Positions 8,072 to 16,548 are shown, counted from the stretch's first letter. The stretch: DNA of 64,000 nucleotides from Thermosipho atlanticus DSM 15807 (GCF_900129985.1 NZ_FQXN01000005.1:111444-175443); one strand, 5' to 3'. Program-made: numbers and translations. The notes: generated from the letters alone by a model not told the origin.

Positions 8072-9394
8072 TTATTTGATTTCTTCAAATGTTAATATTT
8101 CTATTTTTGATTCAGTATCAATAATATAACTGTGTTCAGATTCCATCTCACCGATTTGGTTATCATATGGATCATTTCTGAAATATTTCTTTTTTGGACT
8201 GAAACTTGCTTGAAAATCTAAATTTGCAAACATTCTGTAACCGTCTAAGTTAGTAAAATAAAACTGTCTCATTTCTTCGTTATTGCGCCTGCTGGAACCG
8301 AAAGATAAATCAGCTGGAACCCAACCAGAATCTTTCAAATAAATTAATGCCCAATCATGTGGAGAAGCTCCCAATGGTGTTACGAACCAGCCAGATTGCC
8401 ATTTTGCTGGTATGCCTGCCATTCTACAAAGGGTAATAAATGTTGAAGCGTAAAAACCACAATCTCCTCTAAATACTGTTGTGACATATTCTGGAATATT
8501 ATCGTATAAAGCATATGGTAATACGTATGAGTAACGTACATTGAGAGTAAGGAAATCGTATATTTTTCTTGCAATTTCATAATCATTGTCTTTATTAGTT
8601 CCCTTTAAAATTTTATTTAAAACTTTTTGAAGATAAGGAGTGAACAAAATATGAGGAGATTTTTCGGAAAGATCTTTCTTTGTGGGAAGGGGTTTAAAAA
8701 ATTTGAATTTTTCTTTAATCCATTCAGAAACTATATAACTAAATTCTATCCAAAATTCATCTGTATCTTTCCCTTCCATATAGACTGTTCTTTGAAGAGA
8801 TTTACTAGAAGCAAGTTTGTAATCATGACTTGTTTTAATTAATTTTACATTATTTTGTTGATACTTTTCTAAAGGAAACGGAAGCCAAACAAAGACTTTT
8901 TCATTAAGAGGTTTCTTCCTTTTTATAGACACTCTTGCTTTTACAAAGTATTTTTTTGGTTCTTTGGTATTTAAAAGTCTTTCAACAGATTCGTTTGTTA
9001 GCTTGCGTATTTTCTTGCGTTCAGGATCGACTTTTTGTTTTTTACTATATTCTTCAAGAGAAAAACCAATATTGTAGTGAAATCTTTCCTGAAATTTAAT
9101 TTCGCCATTAATGTATCTAAAATCTAAGTAACCATTCTTTAGTAAATTTTCAAAATCAGATTTTTTAACTCCTTTGAAAAGTTTTTTAAAAAGTTTTACA
9201 GCTTCGTCTTTGGTGTAGGGATAAGATTTCTCAAGAAGTTCTAATCTAAAAAGTTCGAATTTTAATCTTTCTTTCATTTCTTTTGGAATAGGTTTTTTCA
9301 TTCTTTCCTTTATTGAATTTCTTGCTTGTTCGAACATGCCAAGCCAGATAAGTTTTCTAATGTCTTCTGGTAAAGGAGTAGTTAGAAAATCCAT
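8072..9394 (-). CDS. Transglutaminase-like cysteine protease domain protein
   Basis: A 440-residue protein, probably cytoplasmic because no signal peptide is seen. The catalytic triad of the transglutaminase core is visible: Cys in RGDCGFYASTF (about 310), His in SPHDWALIYL (about 350) and Asp in WVPADLSFG. The N-terminal 290 residues are charged and not recognised. The ATG at 9394 is chosen over 9415 because AGAGGGGGG directly precedes it. First gene of an operon with the dipeptide epimerase, which suggests cleavage of peptides feeding that enzyme; substrate unknown. Confidence 0.75.
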   Translation of the reverse strand: MDFLTTPLPEDIRKLIWLGMFEQARNSIKERMKKPIPKEMKERLKFELFRLELLEKSYPYTKDEAVKLFKKLFKGVKKSDFENLLKNGYLDFRYINGEIKFQERFHYNIGFSLEEYSKKQKVDPERKKIRKLTNESVERLLNTKEPKKYFVKARVSIKRKKPLNEKVFVWLPFPLEKYQQNNVKLIKTSHDYKLASSKSLQRTVYMEGKDTDEFWIEFSYIVSEWIKEKFKFFKPLPTKKDLSEKSPHILFTPYLQKVLNKILKGTNKDNDYEIARKIYDFLTLNVRYSYVLPYALYDNIPEYVTTVFRGDCGFYASTFITLCRMAGIPAKWQSGWFVTPLGASPHDWALIYLKDSGWVPADLSFGSSRRNNEEMRQFYFTNLDGYRMFANLDFQASFSPKKKYFRNDPYDNQIGEMESEHSYIIDTESKIEILTFEEIK

Positions 9395-9423
9395 CTTTAT
9401 CCCCCCTCTGCTCATTTGTTTTA

Positions 9424-9453
9424 ATTATAACACTGGATTAGTTAGCAAAACAA
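9424..9453 (-). promoter_or_regulatory. Promoter of the transglutaminase-epimerase operon
   Basis: On the minus strand, TTGTTT (9448-9453) and TATAAT (9424-9429) are 18 nt apart, with TGT before the -10. It lies back to back with the trp leader promoter. Confidence 0.65.
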
Positions 9454-9489
9454 ATTTTTTGTTTTTATTTTTGCATTTCATATAATTTG

Positions 9490-9518
9490 TTGACATATTT
9501 GTTGCTTTATGTTACAAT
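9490..9518 (+). promoter_or_regulatory. Promoter of the trp leader-trpB2 unit
   Basis: TTGACA (9490-9495) and TACAAT (9513-9518) are 17 nt apart, with TGT before the -10. This is the best consensus promoter in the window and sits 30 nt before the leader peptide start. Confidence 0.8.
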
Positions 9519-9547
9519 ATTGAAAACATGCAAAGGAAGGTAAAGAT

Positions 9548-9655
9548 ATGCAGGAAAAACTTTCAAAGAAAATAATGTATGTTAGTTCAATTCATGGTAA
9601 AAGTTTTGTTTGGTGGTGGAAAAGTGGCAATTGTCCACCACCTTTGTTGTGGTAA
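9548..9655 (+). CDS. trpL: Tryptophan attenuator leader peptide
   Basis: A 35-codon ORF behind AAGGAAGG. Residues 22-24 are encoded by three consecutive TGG codons (9611-9619) and the last residue before TAA is again Trp. It starts MQEKLSKKIMYV and ends CPPPLLW. The TGG run coincides with the 5' arm of the first attenuator hairpin, as in classical trp leaders, so ribosome stalling at low charged tRNA-Trp would expose the antiterminator. Its role is regulatory; no function of the peptide itself is expected. Confidence 0.85.
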   Translation: MQEKLSKKIMYVSSIHGKSFVWWWKSGNCPPPLLW

Positions 9656-9709
9656 AGAACTATTTTTAAAAGGACAATTGCCGGGCAAATATGCCCGGCT
9701 TTTTTTTTT
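9611..9709 (+). promoter_or_regulatory. Tryptophan attenuator (antiterminator plus terminator)
   Basis: Three competing pairings are visible. Segment 1:2 is GGTGGTGGA (9612-9620) with TCCACCACC (9634-9642). Segment 2:3 is GGCAATTGTCC (9626-9636) with GGACAATTGCC (9671-9681), a perfect 11-bp antiterminator. Segment 3:4 is GCCGGGCA (9679-9686) with TGCCCGGC (9691-9698), followed by an 11-T run, the terminator. The 2:3 helix shares bases with both others. Ribosome stalling on the Trp codons at 9611-9619 would block 1:2, favour 2:3 and allow read-through into trpB2. Confidence 0.88.
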
Positions 9710-9792
9710 AAAAGAAAATTTTAAAAAGGAGGTATGAAGCAGATCTACCGTTCAAACTTGATCCACCTCTTGATCCCGAAACAAACAAACCA

Positions 9793-10938
9793 ATGCCAGC
9801 AGAAAAATTACTGAAAATTTTCGCATATCCTTTGTTGGAACAAGAAATGTCAAACGAACGATTTATTAAAATTCCAGATGAAATATTAAATGAATATGCA
9901 GTCTTTAGACCAACACCGTTGATTAGAGCTAATTTTCTTGAAGAATACTTGGAAACGCCTGCAAAAATTTTCTATAAATATGAAGGAGTAAGCCCTACGG
10001 GAAGTCATAAGGTTAATACGGCTCTTGCACAAGCGTATTACAACAAACTTGTAGGAACCAAAGAGCTTTACACAGAAACAGGAGCAGGACAGTGGGGGAG
10101 TGCTCTTTCATATGCTGGATTGAAATTTGACTTGAGTATAAAAGTATTTATGGTCAGAGTTAGTTATATGCAAAAACCTGCTAGAAAACAATTAATAAAT
10201 CTTTTTGGAGGTGAAGTTGTTCCCTCTCCAAGTAGATTGACTACTTCGGGCAGGAGATATGAAGAAAACCATCCGGGAAGCCTTGGAATTGCAATTAGTG
10301 AAGCAATGGAGAAAGTAATAGAGCAAGAAGATGCAAAATACGCTCTTGGAAGCGTGATGAACCATGTGCTTTTGCATCAAACAATAATAGGATTAGAAAT
10401 AAAGAAGCAACTTGAAAAGATAGGATTAAAACCTGATGTATTGATAGGATGTCATGGAGGAGGTTCAAATTTTGGAGGAACAATTCTTCCATTTGTTTCT
10501 GAAAAATTATCTGGAAAGAACTTAAAATTTCTAGCATGTGAACCTGAAAGTTGCCCGACTTTGACAAAAGGTGAATACAGATACGATTATGGTGACAGTG
10601 TAGGTCTAACTCCTCTTTTAAAAATGTACACACTTGGTAAGGATTTTGTCCCACCTAAAATACATGCTGGAGGGCTAAGATATCACGGGGCAGCTCCTAT
10701 TATTTCTGCACTTGTCAAACATGGTTTGGTAGAACCTAGTTTTTTTAGTCAAGAGGAAACTTTTAAAGTTGCAAAGCTTTTTGTAAAGTTGGAAGGAATT
10801 ATACCTGCTCCCGAATCTGCTCATGCGATAGCTGGAGCAATAAAAGAAGCGTTAAAAGCAAAGGAAGAAAATAAAGAAAAAGTAATTGTTTTTACACTTT
10901 CTGGACATGGTTTATTTGATTTAGCTGCATATGTATAA
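9793..10938 (+). CDS. trpB2: Tryptophan synthase beta chain, TrpB2 type, 5' end damaged
   Basis: PLP enzyme joining indole and serine to make tryptophan. The TrpB2 class is shown by FRPTPLIRA, the PLP-Lys motif GSHKVNTALAQ (about 75-85), TETGAGQWGSAL and the GCHGGGSNFGG phosphate loop. Homology extends upstream of this ATG: frame 1 reads ADLPFKLDPPLDPET from 9739. That segment has no start codon before the in-frame TAA at 9709. A strong AAGGAGGT (9726-9733) abuts ATG 9734, which is in a different frame and stops soon. About 15-20 N-terminal codons therefore look deleted, or there is a sequence error. Translation from 9793 lacks a ribosome-binding site. No trpA or other trp gene is adjacent. 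Confidence 0.8.
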   Translation: MPAEKLLKIFAYPLLEQEMSNERFIKIPDEILNEYAVFRPTPLIRANFLEEYLETPAKIFYKYEGVSPTGSHKVNTALAQAYYNKLVGTKELYTETGAGQWGSALSYAGLKFDLSIKVFMVRVSYMQKPARKQLINLFGGEVVPSPSRLTTSGRRYEENHPGSLGIAISEAMEKVIEQEDAKYALGSVMNHVLLHQTIIGLEIKKQLEKIGLKPDVLIGCHGGGSNFGGTILPFVSEKLSGKNLKFLACEPESCPTLTKGEYRYDYGDSVGLTPLLKMYTLGKDFVPPKIHAGGLRYHGAAPIISALVKHGLVEPSFFSQEETFKVAKLFVKLEGIIPAPESAHAIAGAIKEALKAKEENKEKVIVFTLSGHGLFDLAAYV

Positions 10939-10942
10939 ATGA

Positions 10943-10970
10943 TAAAAAGCCACCGAGAGGTGGCTTTTTA
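10943..10970. terminator. Terminator between trpB2 and phosphoglucomutase
   Basis: The stem TAAAAAGCCACC/GGTGGCTTTTTA encloses a GAGA tetraloop. It lies between convergent genes and should serve both. Confidence 0.85.
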
Positions 10971-12695
10971 TACTGATTTAACTATTTCTTTAAAGGTTTT
11001 TTCTATGAGTTTTAGTTTTTCTTCAGATCTTTTCCTGTCTTTGTCAAAGGAATATATATATACCTTGAGCTTTGGTTCTGTACCAGATGGTCTTACAGCA
11101 TACCAACTTCCATCATCAAAGAAAAATCTTAGAACATTTGAAGAAAGAATATGGTCTTTATTCACTTCACCTATTTTATTTCCTTCACTATCGTATATAT
11201 TTCCATACAAATAGTCAATATATTTTACTAATTTTAATTCTCCAATTTGTTTTGGGAAGTTTTCTCTGTAAAAGCTCATGATTTTATTTATTTTTTTCAT
11301 ACCTTCAATGCCTTCGAATATTAAAGAAAAGTTGTTTTCAAGGTAGTATCCATATTTTTCATATAATTCATTTAATACATCTACAAGGGTTTTTCCGAAT
11401 TTTTTGTAATATCCTGTTGCTTCAGAAAGCAACATAGCAGAAATGACGCCATCTTTATCTCTGACAAAGGTTCCTGTAACAAAACCAATACTTTCTTCAT
11501 ATCCAAATTCAAATTGATAATCCTCTTTTTCAAGTTTGTTTTCAAGTCCACAGATATTTTTGAAACCAGTTAATGTTTCGAAAGTTTCAACATTAAATTC
11601 TTTTGCAACTCGCTTTCCGAGGTTTCCGGTAACAATGGATTTGATTATTATACTTTTCGAAGATAATAGATTTTTCTTCTTTCTTTGGCTTAAAAGGTAT
11701 TGAATTAAGATAGCTCCAGTTTGATTCCCATTAAGTGGAACATACTCACCATTATGATATACCATTACAGCTAATCTATCACAATCTGGGTCGGTGGCAA
11801 GTATTATATCTGCCTTTTTTTCATGAGCCAGTTTAAGAGCAAGTTTGAAAGCTTTGATATCTTCAGGATTAGGGTATCCAACTGTTTTAAAATCAGGATC
11901 TGGAGATTCTTGTTCTTTGACAACAAAGACATTTTTGAACCCTCTTACGCTTAATATGTGACGTACTGGAATATTACCTGTACCATTTAATGGTGTGTAA
12001 ACAATTTTGATATTTTTATCAATTTCTTCATTTAAAGCAAGATTTAACACATTTTTGTAATATTCTTCATCAATTTCTCTACCTATCATTTCGATTAACC
12101 CTTTTGAGATTCCTTCATCAAATGGTATTTTTTTTATTACACCGAAATCCTTGATTGCTTGAATATTCTTTTGAACAGGTATTGCAACGTCATCTAAAAT
12201 CTGAGAACCTTCATCCCAATATACTTTGTATCCATTATATTCCGGTGGATTATGACTTGCTGTAATAACTATGCCAGCTGTGGCGTGTAAGTGTCTAACA
12301 GCAAATGACAATTCGGGGGTTGGTCTAATGTCGTTAAAAATATAAACTTTTATACCATTACCCGCAAGAACCTCAGCAGAGATCCTGGCAAAATCTTTAG
12401 AAAAGTGCCTTACATCATATGCAATTACAACTCCTTTTTGGGCTAAGTTTTTACCTTTAGAATTTATAAAATCTGCAAGCCCTTGTGTTGCTCGTGCAAC
12501 AATGTATTTGTTCATTCTGTTAGTCCCAGCACCCAACTTACCCCTTAACCCTGCTGTACCAAATTCAAGATCTTTAAAAAATCTTTCTTTTATTTCTTCT
12601 TCATTTCCTTCAATTAACCGAAGTTCCTTTTTAGTTTCTTCGTCTATATATGGACTTTCAAGCCATCTTTTATATTCTTCAAGATAATTTTTCAT
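10968..12695 (-). CDS. Phosphoglucomutase/phosphomannomutase
   Basis: Alpha-D-phosphohexomutase of 575 residues interconverting hexose 1- and 6-phosphates; cytoplasmic. It shows the N-terminal FGTAGLRG, the phosphoserine loop ITASHNPPEYNGYK (about 145), the metal loop ATDPDCDR (about 310), the sugar-binding loop FEFGYEESIGF (about 400) and the C-terminal phosphate site VRPSGTEPK. The length fits the long PgcA-type enzymes. ATG follows AAGGAGG; the ext-10 TGTTAAAAT reads on the minus strand at 12717-12725. It links maltodextrin or mannose 1-phosphates from neighbouring glycan genes to glycolysis. Confidence 0.9.
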   Translation of the reverse strand: MKNYLEEYKRWLESPYIDEETKKELRLIEGNEEEIKERFFKDLEFGTAGLRGKLGAGTNRMNKYIVARATQGLADFINSKGKNLAQKGVVIAYDVRHFSKDFARISAEVLAGNGIKVYIFNDIRPTPELSFAVRHLHATAGIVITASHNPPEYNGYKVYWDEGSQILDDVAIPVQKNIQAIKDFGVIKKIPFDEGISKGLIEMIGREIDEEYYKNVLNLALNEEIDKNIKIVYTPLNGTGNIPVRHILSVRGFKNVFVVKEQESPDPDFKTVGYPNPEDIKAFKLALKLAHEKKADIILATDPDCDRLAVMVYHNGEYVPLNGNQTGAILIQYLLSQRKKKNLLSSKSIIIKSIVTGNLGKRVAKEFNVETFETLTGFKNICGLENKLEKEDYQFEFGYEESIGFVTGTFVRDKDGVISAMLLSEATGYYKKFGKTLVDVLNELYEKYGYYLENNFSLIFEGIEGMKKINKIMSFYRENFPKQIGELKLVKYIDYLYGNIYDSEGNKIGEVNKDHILSSNVLRFFFDDGSWYAVRPSGTEPKLKVYIYSFDKDRKRSEEKLKLIEKTFKEIVKSV

Positions 12696-12716
12696 TTCAA
12701 CACCTCCTTATAATAT

Positions 12717-12725
12717 ATTTTAACA
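12717..12725 (-). promoter_or_regulatory. Extended -10 promoter of phosphoglucomutase
   Basis: The minus-strand sequence is TGTTAAAAT, with the -10 hexamer 22 nt upstream of the ATG. Confidence 0.45.
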
Positions 12726-12764
12726 CATTAAAGTTTTTTATTAAGTCTTTACAGTAATCAAAAG

Positions 12765-12778
12765 TGTAAACGCTTACA
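12765..12778. promoter_or_regulatory. LacI-family operator, distal copy
   Basis: TGTAAACGCTTACA is a near-palindrome with the CG centre typical of LacI-family sites. An identical copy lies 136 bp downstream, and a LacI-family gene is part of the controlled operon. Confidence 0.75.
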
Positions 12779-12859
12779 GAAAAATTAAGTTATTTTTAGA
12801 AAAACAAAGATTTTTGGGGATAATTTTTGTTAATTTTCTGTATTTACGAGGAATTTTAT

Positions 12860-12889
12860 TTGTTTCTTTTGTGCCAAATATGGTAATTT
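12860..12889 (+). promoter_or_regulatory. Putative promoter of the sugar operon
   Basis: TTGTTT (12860-12865) and TAATTT (12884-12889) are 18 nt apart, with TGG before the -10. It lies between the two operators, so the downstream operator would cover the start of transcription. Confidence 0.45.
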
Positions 12890-12900
12890 ACTAACAAGCA

Positions 12901-12914
12901 TGTAAACGCTTACA
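12901..12914. promoter_or_regulatory. LacI-family operator, proximal copy
   Basis: TGTAAACGCTTACA is identical to the distal copy. It lies just after the putative -10 and 8 nt before the ribosome-binding site of the binding-protein gene, a position suited to blocking transcription. Confidence 0.78.
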
Positions 12915-12933
12915 ATAATAAGGAGGTGGGAAA

Positions 12934-14187
12934 ATGAGAAATTTTGTAATTATTATCTTAGTTCTGTTAAGTTTAGTTGTGTTTTCCACGAAGATTGTTT
13001 TTTGGACAGCGCCAAATCCTTTGCAAGAGCAATTTTGGAAACCTTTAATTGAGGAATGGAACAATAACCATCCAAATGCTCAGATTGATTGGAAAACCAT
13101 TCCTGCGGCAGGAAGTTCCGAAGAAGCTATACTTACTGCGGTTGCCGCTGGAAGTGCCCCGGATTTTTGTACGAATATTTTTAGTGGATTTGCGGCCCAA
13201 CTTGCTGAACAAGGTATTATTGTTCCTTTAGATGAGGAGTTTGGTAAAGAATTTTTTGATTTAGTTGAAGTTAGGAAAATGAAAAACATCATTGAAGGTT
13301 GGAAGTTGAATGGTCATTATTATGTCTTTCCGATTTACTCCAATCCAATTTTGATGTGGTGGAGAAAAGACAAGCTTCAGGAACTAGGTTTTGATAGACC
13401 TCCTAGAACATATTCTGATATCTATGAAATTGCGAAAAAATATGCCAATCCACCAGATAGATATGCAATGCAGGTTGTTCAAGGTAGAAATTGGTGGGAC
13501 AGATGGTTTGACTTTATAACATATTATTATGCTGCAAGTTCAGGAAAATCTTATATTGATACAAAAAGATACAGAGCAATCTTTAACGATGAGTATGGAA
13601 AAGCAGTGGCTAACTTTATCTATACAATGTTTAAGAACAAATGGACAGCAGTAGAAATGGGTAATCAATTTTCACTTTCTAGTGGGAAAGCATTAGGTGT
13701 TCTGCAAGGTCCGTGGTCAATAAATTGGGCCAAGAATACATATCCAGAAGTATATGAAAACCTTTGGATTTCTCCTCCGCCTGTTCCTGATAACTATAAA
13801 GGAGAATCTGTCAAAACTTTTGCTGATACAAAAGGTTTAGTAGTGTTTAGTAGTTCGAAACACAAAAAAGAAATTTTCGAATTTATTAAATGGGTATTTA
13901 GTGATCCTAGGAATGATGTAAGGTGGATTGAACTTACCAAAATGCCACCTGCAAGAGAAGATCTTATAACAAATCCTTTGTTTAAAAAATTCATGGATGA
14001 AGATCCATATTTTGCAGCTTATGCCAAAGAAGTTGGAAATGCTGTTCCACCAGCCCTTATTACTAACACTATTGATGTACAGGATGCAATGACCACTTAC
14101 TTGATTGAGCCTTTAATGTATTTAAAAAGTAAACCTGAAGATGCTTTGAAAAGATGTGTAAAAGAAATTAACAAGATACTTTATTAA
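12934..14187 (+). CDS. ABC sugar-binding protein (extracellular, family 1)
   Basis: Solute-binding component of a sugar ABC importer, 417 residues. A signal peptide (MRNFVIIILVLLSLVVFS) is followed by a mature protein starting near TKIVFWTAPNPLQEQFWKPL, typical of family 1 binding proteins. GSAPDFCTNIF and the tryptophan-rich central part (NWWDRWFDF) fit a carbohydrate pocket. First gene of the operon, just downstream of the proximal operator. Its permeases are 2.4 kb downstream. No ATPase subunit is present in the operon, so a shared MsmK/UgpC-type ATPase is expected elsewhere. The ligand is probably an oligosaccharide carrying mannose or glucuronic acid, judged from the enzymes that follow. 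Confidence 0.88.
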   Translation: MRNFVIIILVLLSLVVFSTKIVFWTAPNPLQEQFWKPLIEEWNNNHPNAQIDWKTIPAAGSSEEAILTAVAAGSAPDFCTNIFSGFAAQLAEQGIIVPLDEEFGKEFFDLVEVRKMKNIIEGWKLNGHYYVFPIYSNPILMWWRKDKLQELGFDRPPRTYSDIYEIAKKYANPPDRYAMQVVQGRNWWDRWFDFITYYYAASSGKSYIDTKRYRAIFNDEYGKAVANFIYTMFKNKWTAVEMGNQFSLSSGKALGVLQGPWSINWAKNTYPEVYENLWISPPPVPDNYKGESVKTFADTKGLVVFSSSKHKKEIFEFIKWVFSDPRNDVRWIELTKMPPAREDLITNPLFKKFMDEDPYFAAYAKEVGNAVPPALITNTIDVQDAMTTYLIEPLMYLKSKPEDALKRCVKEINKILY

Positions 14188-14201
14188 GAGGAGGGGTATA
14201 T

Positions 14202-15512
14202 ATGAAAAGATTGTTGATTTTTGCTCTTATATTCATTGGTGTTTTAGTTTTACCTTTCACTTTAAAAATTCATGCAGGTAGTGTAGAAGTACCAATTACA
14301 ATGAAAATGTCCGATTTTCTCGATTACGTTCCTGACGATGTAGATCTATATTGGGATGGAATAAGGGTAAAAGTGGGTGGCTTATATGTTCCATTTCAAA
14401 TTGATGATGTCGATGGAAATGGAAGAATTTCAGGAAATGATTATTTAGTTTTCCTTGGCAAAGGAGAATGTGAGATAATTATACCAGAAAATGAAACTGC
14501 AGTTGTGAATTTTGAAAATTACTTTTCTGTTAACAAAGATGGTAATGACTGGGTAGTTACTGGAAAAAACGGTGAACAATTTAAAGTAGATGATCATGGT
14601 CTTGTACATGTGACAAAATTTGGAAAAATAGAAGGGACAATTTTGGATGAAATAGGTGTTTTAAGAGTAGCAGGCTTTGCGAATAGTACATATTATGTGA
14701 ATGGTGAATTAGGTAAACATTTCGAAGAGGTTTCATATGCATTTGAGCCAATTTCGGTAAAAGTTATTCCCGGCCCAGTTGCGGTAAGCGTATATGCACA
14801 ACTCAGATCTATTACGTTTTCTGGACTCAATCAATATATAGTTACTCGTGTATTTAAAAATGACGATATATTGGTTAATAACAATGTTTCATTTAAAAAT
14901 TATGCAGATTTGATGAAACTCCAACATATGGTTACAAGAGTTCTTACCAGTGTTGACAGTGAAGCAGTTCACGTTTTACCAGTATTTAGGAAGTTGGTTT
15001 GGGCAGATCAATTAAATATTACACCGTATGAGTACTGGCTTCAAAGAAATGCAATAAAAATTGTAGACAATGTACCATATATTGTATTTCCTGCTATGGA
15101 TTCTATGAAACCATTGTGGTGGGGCGCAACTTACATTTTTGCTTCCCAGGAAAGATGGAGAGGAAATTATTCTGAAAAGTATGGATTAGGTGTAGCAGAA
15201 ATTTTACCGGAAATACCTGTTGTTAAAGATAATTTCGAGGATTGGATAAATGGCAATACCTGGGTCTTTGAATCTCAAGAATTTAGAGATGGAGTTTTCA
15301 AATGGATTCCTGGGGAATTTGAGGCATTTGCAGCTACAAAAGGTGCTTATCCAACAGAAATGAAATTATGGCCTAATAGATATTATGCCGGACAAAAGGT
15401 GAATTTTGTGAGACTCTATAGCATATCAAAAGCTGGTGATCTTGAAAGTTGGATAAGATGGTTAGAAGAAAAAAGTAAATCTTTTAGGAGCATAAAAATA
15501 GTCAATGAGTAA
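14202..15512 (+). CDS. Secreted protein of unknown function, sugar operon
   Basis: A 436-residue protein with an N-terminal signal sequence (MKRLLIFALIFIGVLVLPF). Near residue 65 it has an EF-hand-like calcium loop, DVDGNGRISGND. The rest is rich in beta-type and aromatic segments (PLWWGATYIF, TWVFESQEF). The VPFQIDDVDGNG stretch reminds me of DUF4861 proteins found in polysaccharide-use loci, but I cannot confirm that. No catalytic motif is recognised. It lies 14 bp after the binding-protein gene and is surely co-transcribed, so a role in binding or processing the same substrate outside the cytoplasm is inferred. Confidence 0.7.
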   Translation: MKRLLIFALIFIGVLVLPFTLKIHAGSVEVPITMKMSDFLDYVPDDVDLYWDGIRVKVGGLYVPFQIDDVDGNGRISGNDYLVFLGKGECEIIIPENETAVVNFENYFSVNKDGNDWVVTGKNGEQFKVDDHGLVHVTKFGKIEGTILDEIGVLRVAGFANSTYYVNGELGKHFEEVSYAFEPISVKVIPGPVAVSVYAQLRSITFSGLNQYIVTRVFKNDDILVNNNVSFKNYADLMKLQHMVTRVLTSVDSEAVHVLPVFRKLVWADQLNITPYEYWLQRNAIKIVDNVPYIVFPAMDSMKPLWWGATYIFASQERWRGNYSEKYGLGVAEILPEIPVVKDNFEDWINGNTWVFESQEFRDGVFKWIPGEFEAFAATKGAYPTEMKLWPNRYYAGQKVNFVRLYSISKAGDLESWIRWLEEKSKSFRSIKIVNE

Positions 15513-15522
15513 TTACAATGGT

Positions 15523-15547
15523 TGTGGGGAGATTTTTCCTCCCCACA
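15523..15547 (+). terminator. Intra-operon hairpin (weak terminator or processing site)
   Basis: The stem TGTGGGGAG/CTCCCCACA has a 7-nt loop and is followed by only four Ts. Its place between the secreted-protein gene and the regulator suggests partial termination that lowers expression of distal genes relative to the binding protein. Confidence 0.55.
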
Positions 15548-15573
15548 GTTTTACCTTATAGGGAGGTATTTGA

Positions 15574-16548
15574 ATGGTAACAATAGAGGATGTTGCAAAA
15601 AAGGCAGGAGTTTCAACGGCTACAGTGTCTAGAGTAATAAATAATGTTGGAAATGTTTCTGAGAAAACAAAAATGAAAGTATGGAAAGCGATTAATGAAT
15701 TAAATTATAAACCAAAAATACTTGCTTCTGCCCTAGCAAGGCATAGGGAAAGATTTTTAGTTGGAATTTGTGAAAGTGAAAGATTAAAGAATATGGAAAA
15801 AGAAAAGATTGTTCCTGAGTTTTATACAGTAATTTTAACTGCTTTAGAGCAAATAGGAGAAGAATATGGATTAAAATTTTGTAAAATGAATTTATTTTCT
15901 CCTACGGAATGTGATGCATATATTCTTGTGGGTGGAGATACAACCAAGGAAGTTGTAGAGATGTATAGAGAATTAGGAAAACCGTTTTTATTGTTAGATC
16001 ATTATATTCCTGGAGAAAAAGTAGATTGTATTGTTACTAATGGATTTGACGGAGCATATTATGCAACAAGTTATTTGATAAAAAAAGGATTAAGAAAGAT
16101 ATTTCATATACATGGTCCTTTAAATTCATATGGATTTAAAGGAAGATATGATGGATATACAAGTGCAATGAAAGAAGCAGGACTTCTTCCAAAATATTAC
16201 GAATATGATGATGTGAAGAATAATATGGATGATGTAATAGAATTTATGCTGCGAAAAAATGATATACCTGAAGCAATTTTTGCTTCTAACGATATAACGG
16301 CTATGAGGATTATTAAGGAACTGAAAAAAAGAAATATAAAAGTGCCTGATGAAGTATCAATAATAGGATTTGATGATATTATAAGTGCAAAAGATTTTGA
16401 ACCTTCACTGACAACTTTAAAAGTTTTTAAAGATGAAATGGGATCTCTAGCTGCAACAAGAATATACGAGTTATTAGTTGGTCATAATGTTCATCCCGTA
16501 ATGGTATCCCTTTTCACAAAGTTTATAAAAAGAAAAAGTTCAATTTAG
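15574..16548 (+). CDS. LacI-family transcriptional regulator
   Basis: A 324-residue repressor. The N-terminal helix-turn-helix reads TIEDVAKKAGVSTATVSRVIN (residues 3-23), followed by the hinge region and a periplasmic-binding-like effector domain with GFDDI and TTLKVFKDEMG near the C-terminus. It is encoded inside the sugar operon, so it probably binds the paired TGTAAACGCTTACA operators upstream and regulates itself. The effector is likely the imported sugar or a breakdown product. ATG follows GGGAGGT. The arrangement resembles the T. maritima mannoside locus with an internal LacI regulator. Confidence 0.9.
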   Translation: MVTIEDVAKKAGVSTATVSRVINNVGNVSEKTKMKVWKAINELNYKPKILASALARHRERFLVGICESERLKNMEKEKIVPEFYTVILTALEQIGEEYGLKFCKMNLFSPTECDAYILVGGDTTKEVVEMYRELGKPFLLLDHYIPGEKVDCIVTNGFDGAYYATSYLIKKGLRKIFHIHGPLNSYGFKGRYDGYTSAMKEAGLLPKYYEYDDVKNNMDDVIEFMLRKNDIPEAIFASNDITAMRIIKELKKRNIKVPDEVSIIGFDDIISAKDFEPSLTTLKVFKDEMGSLAATRIYELLVGHNVHPVMVSLFTKFIKRKSSI

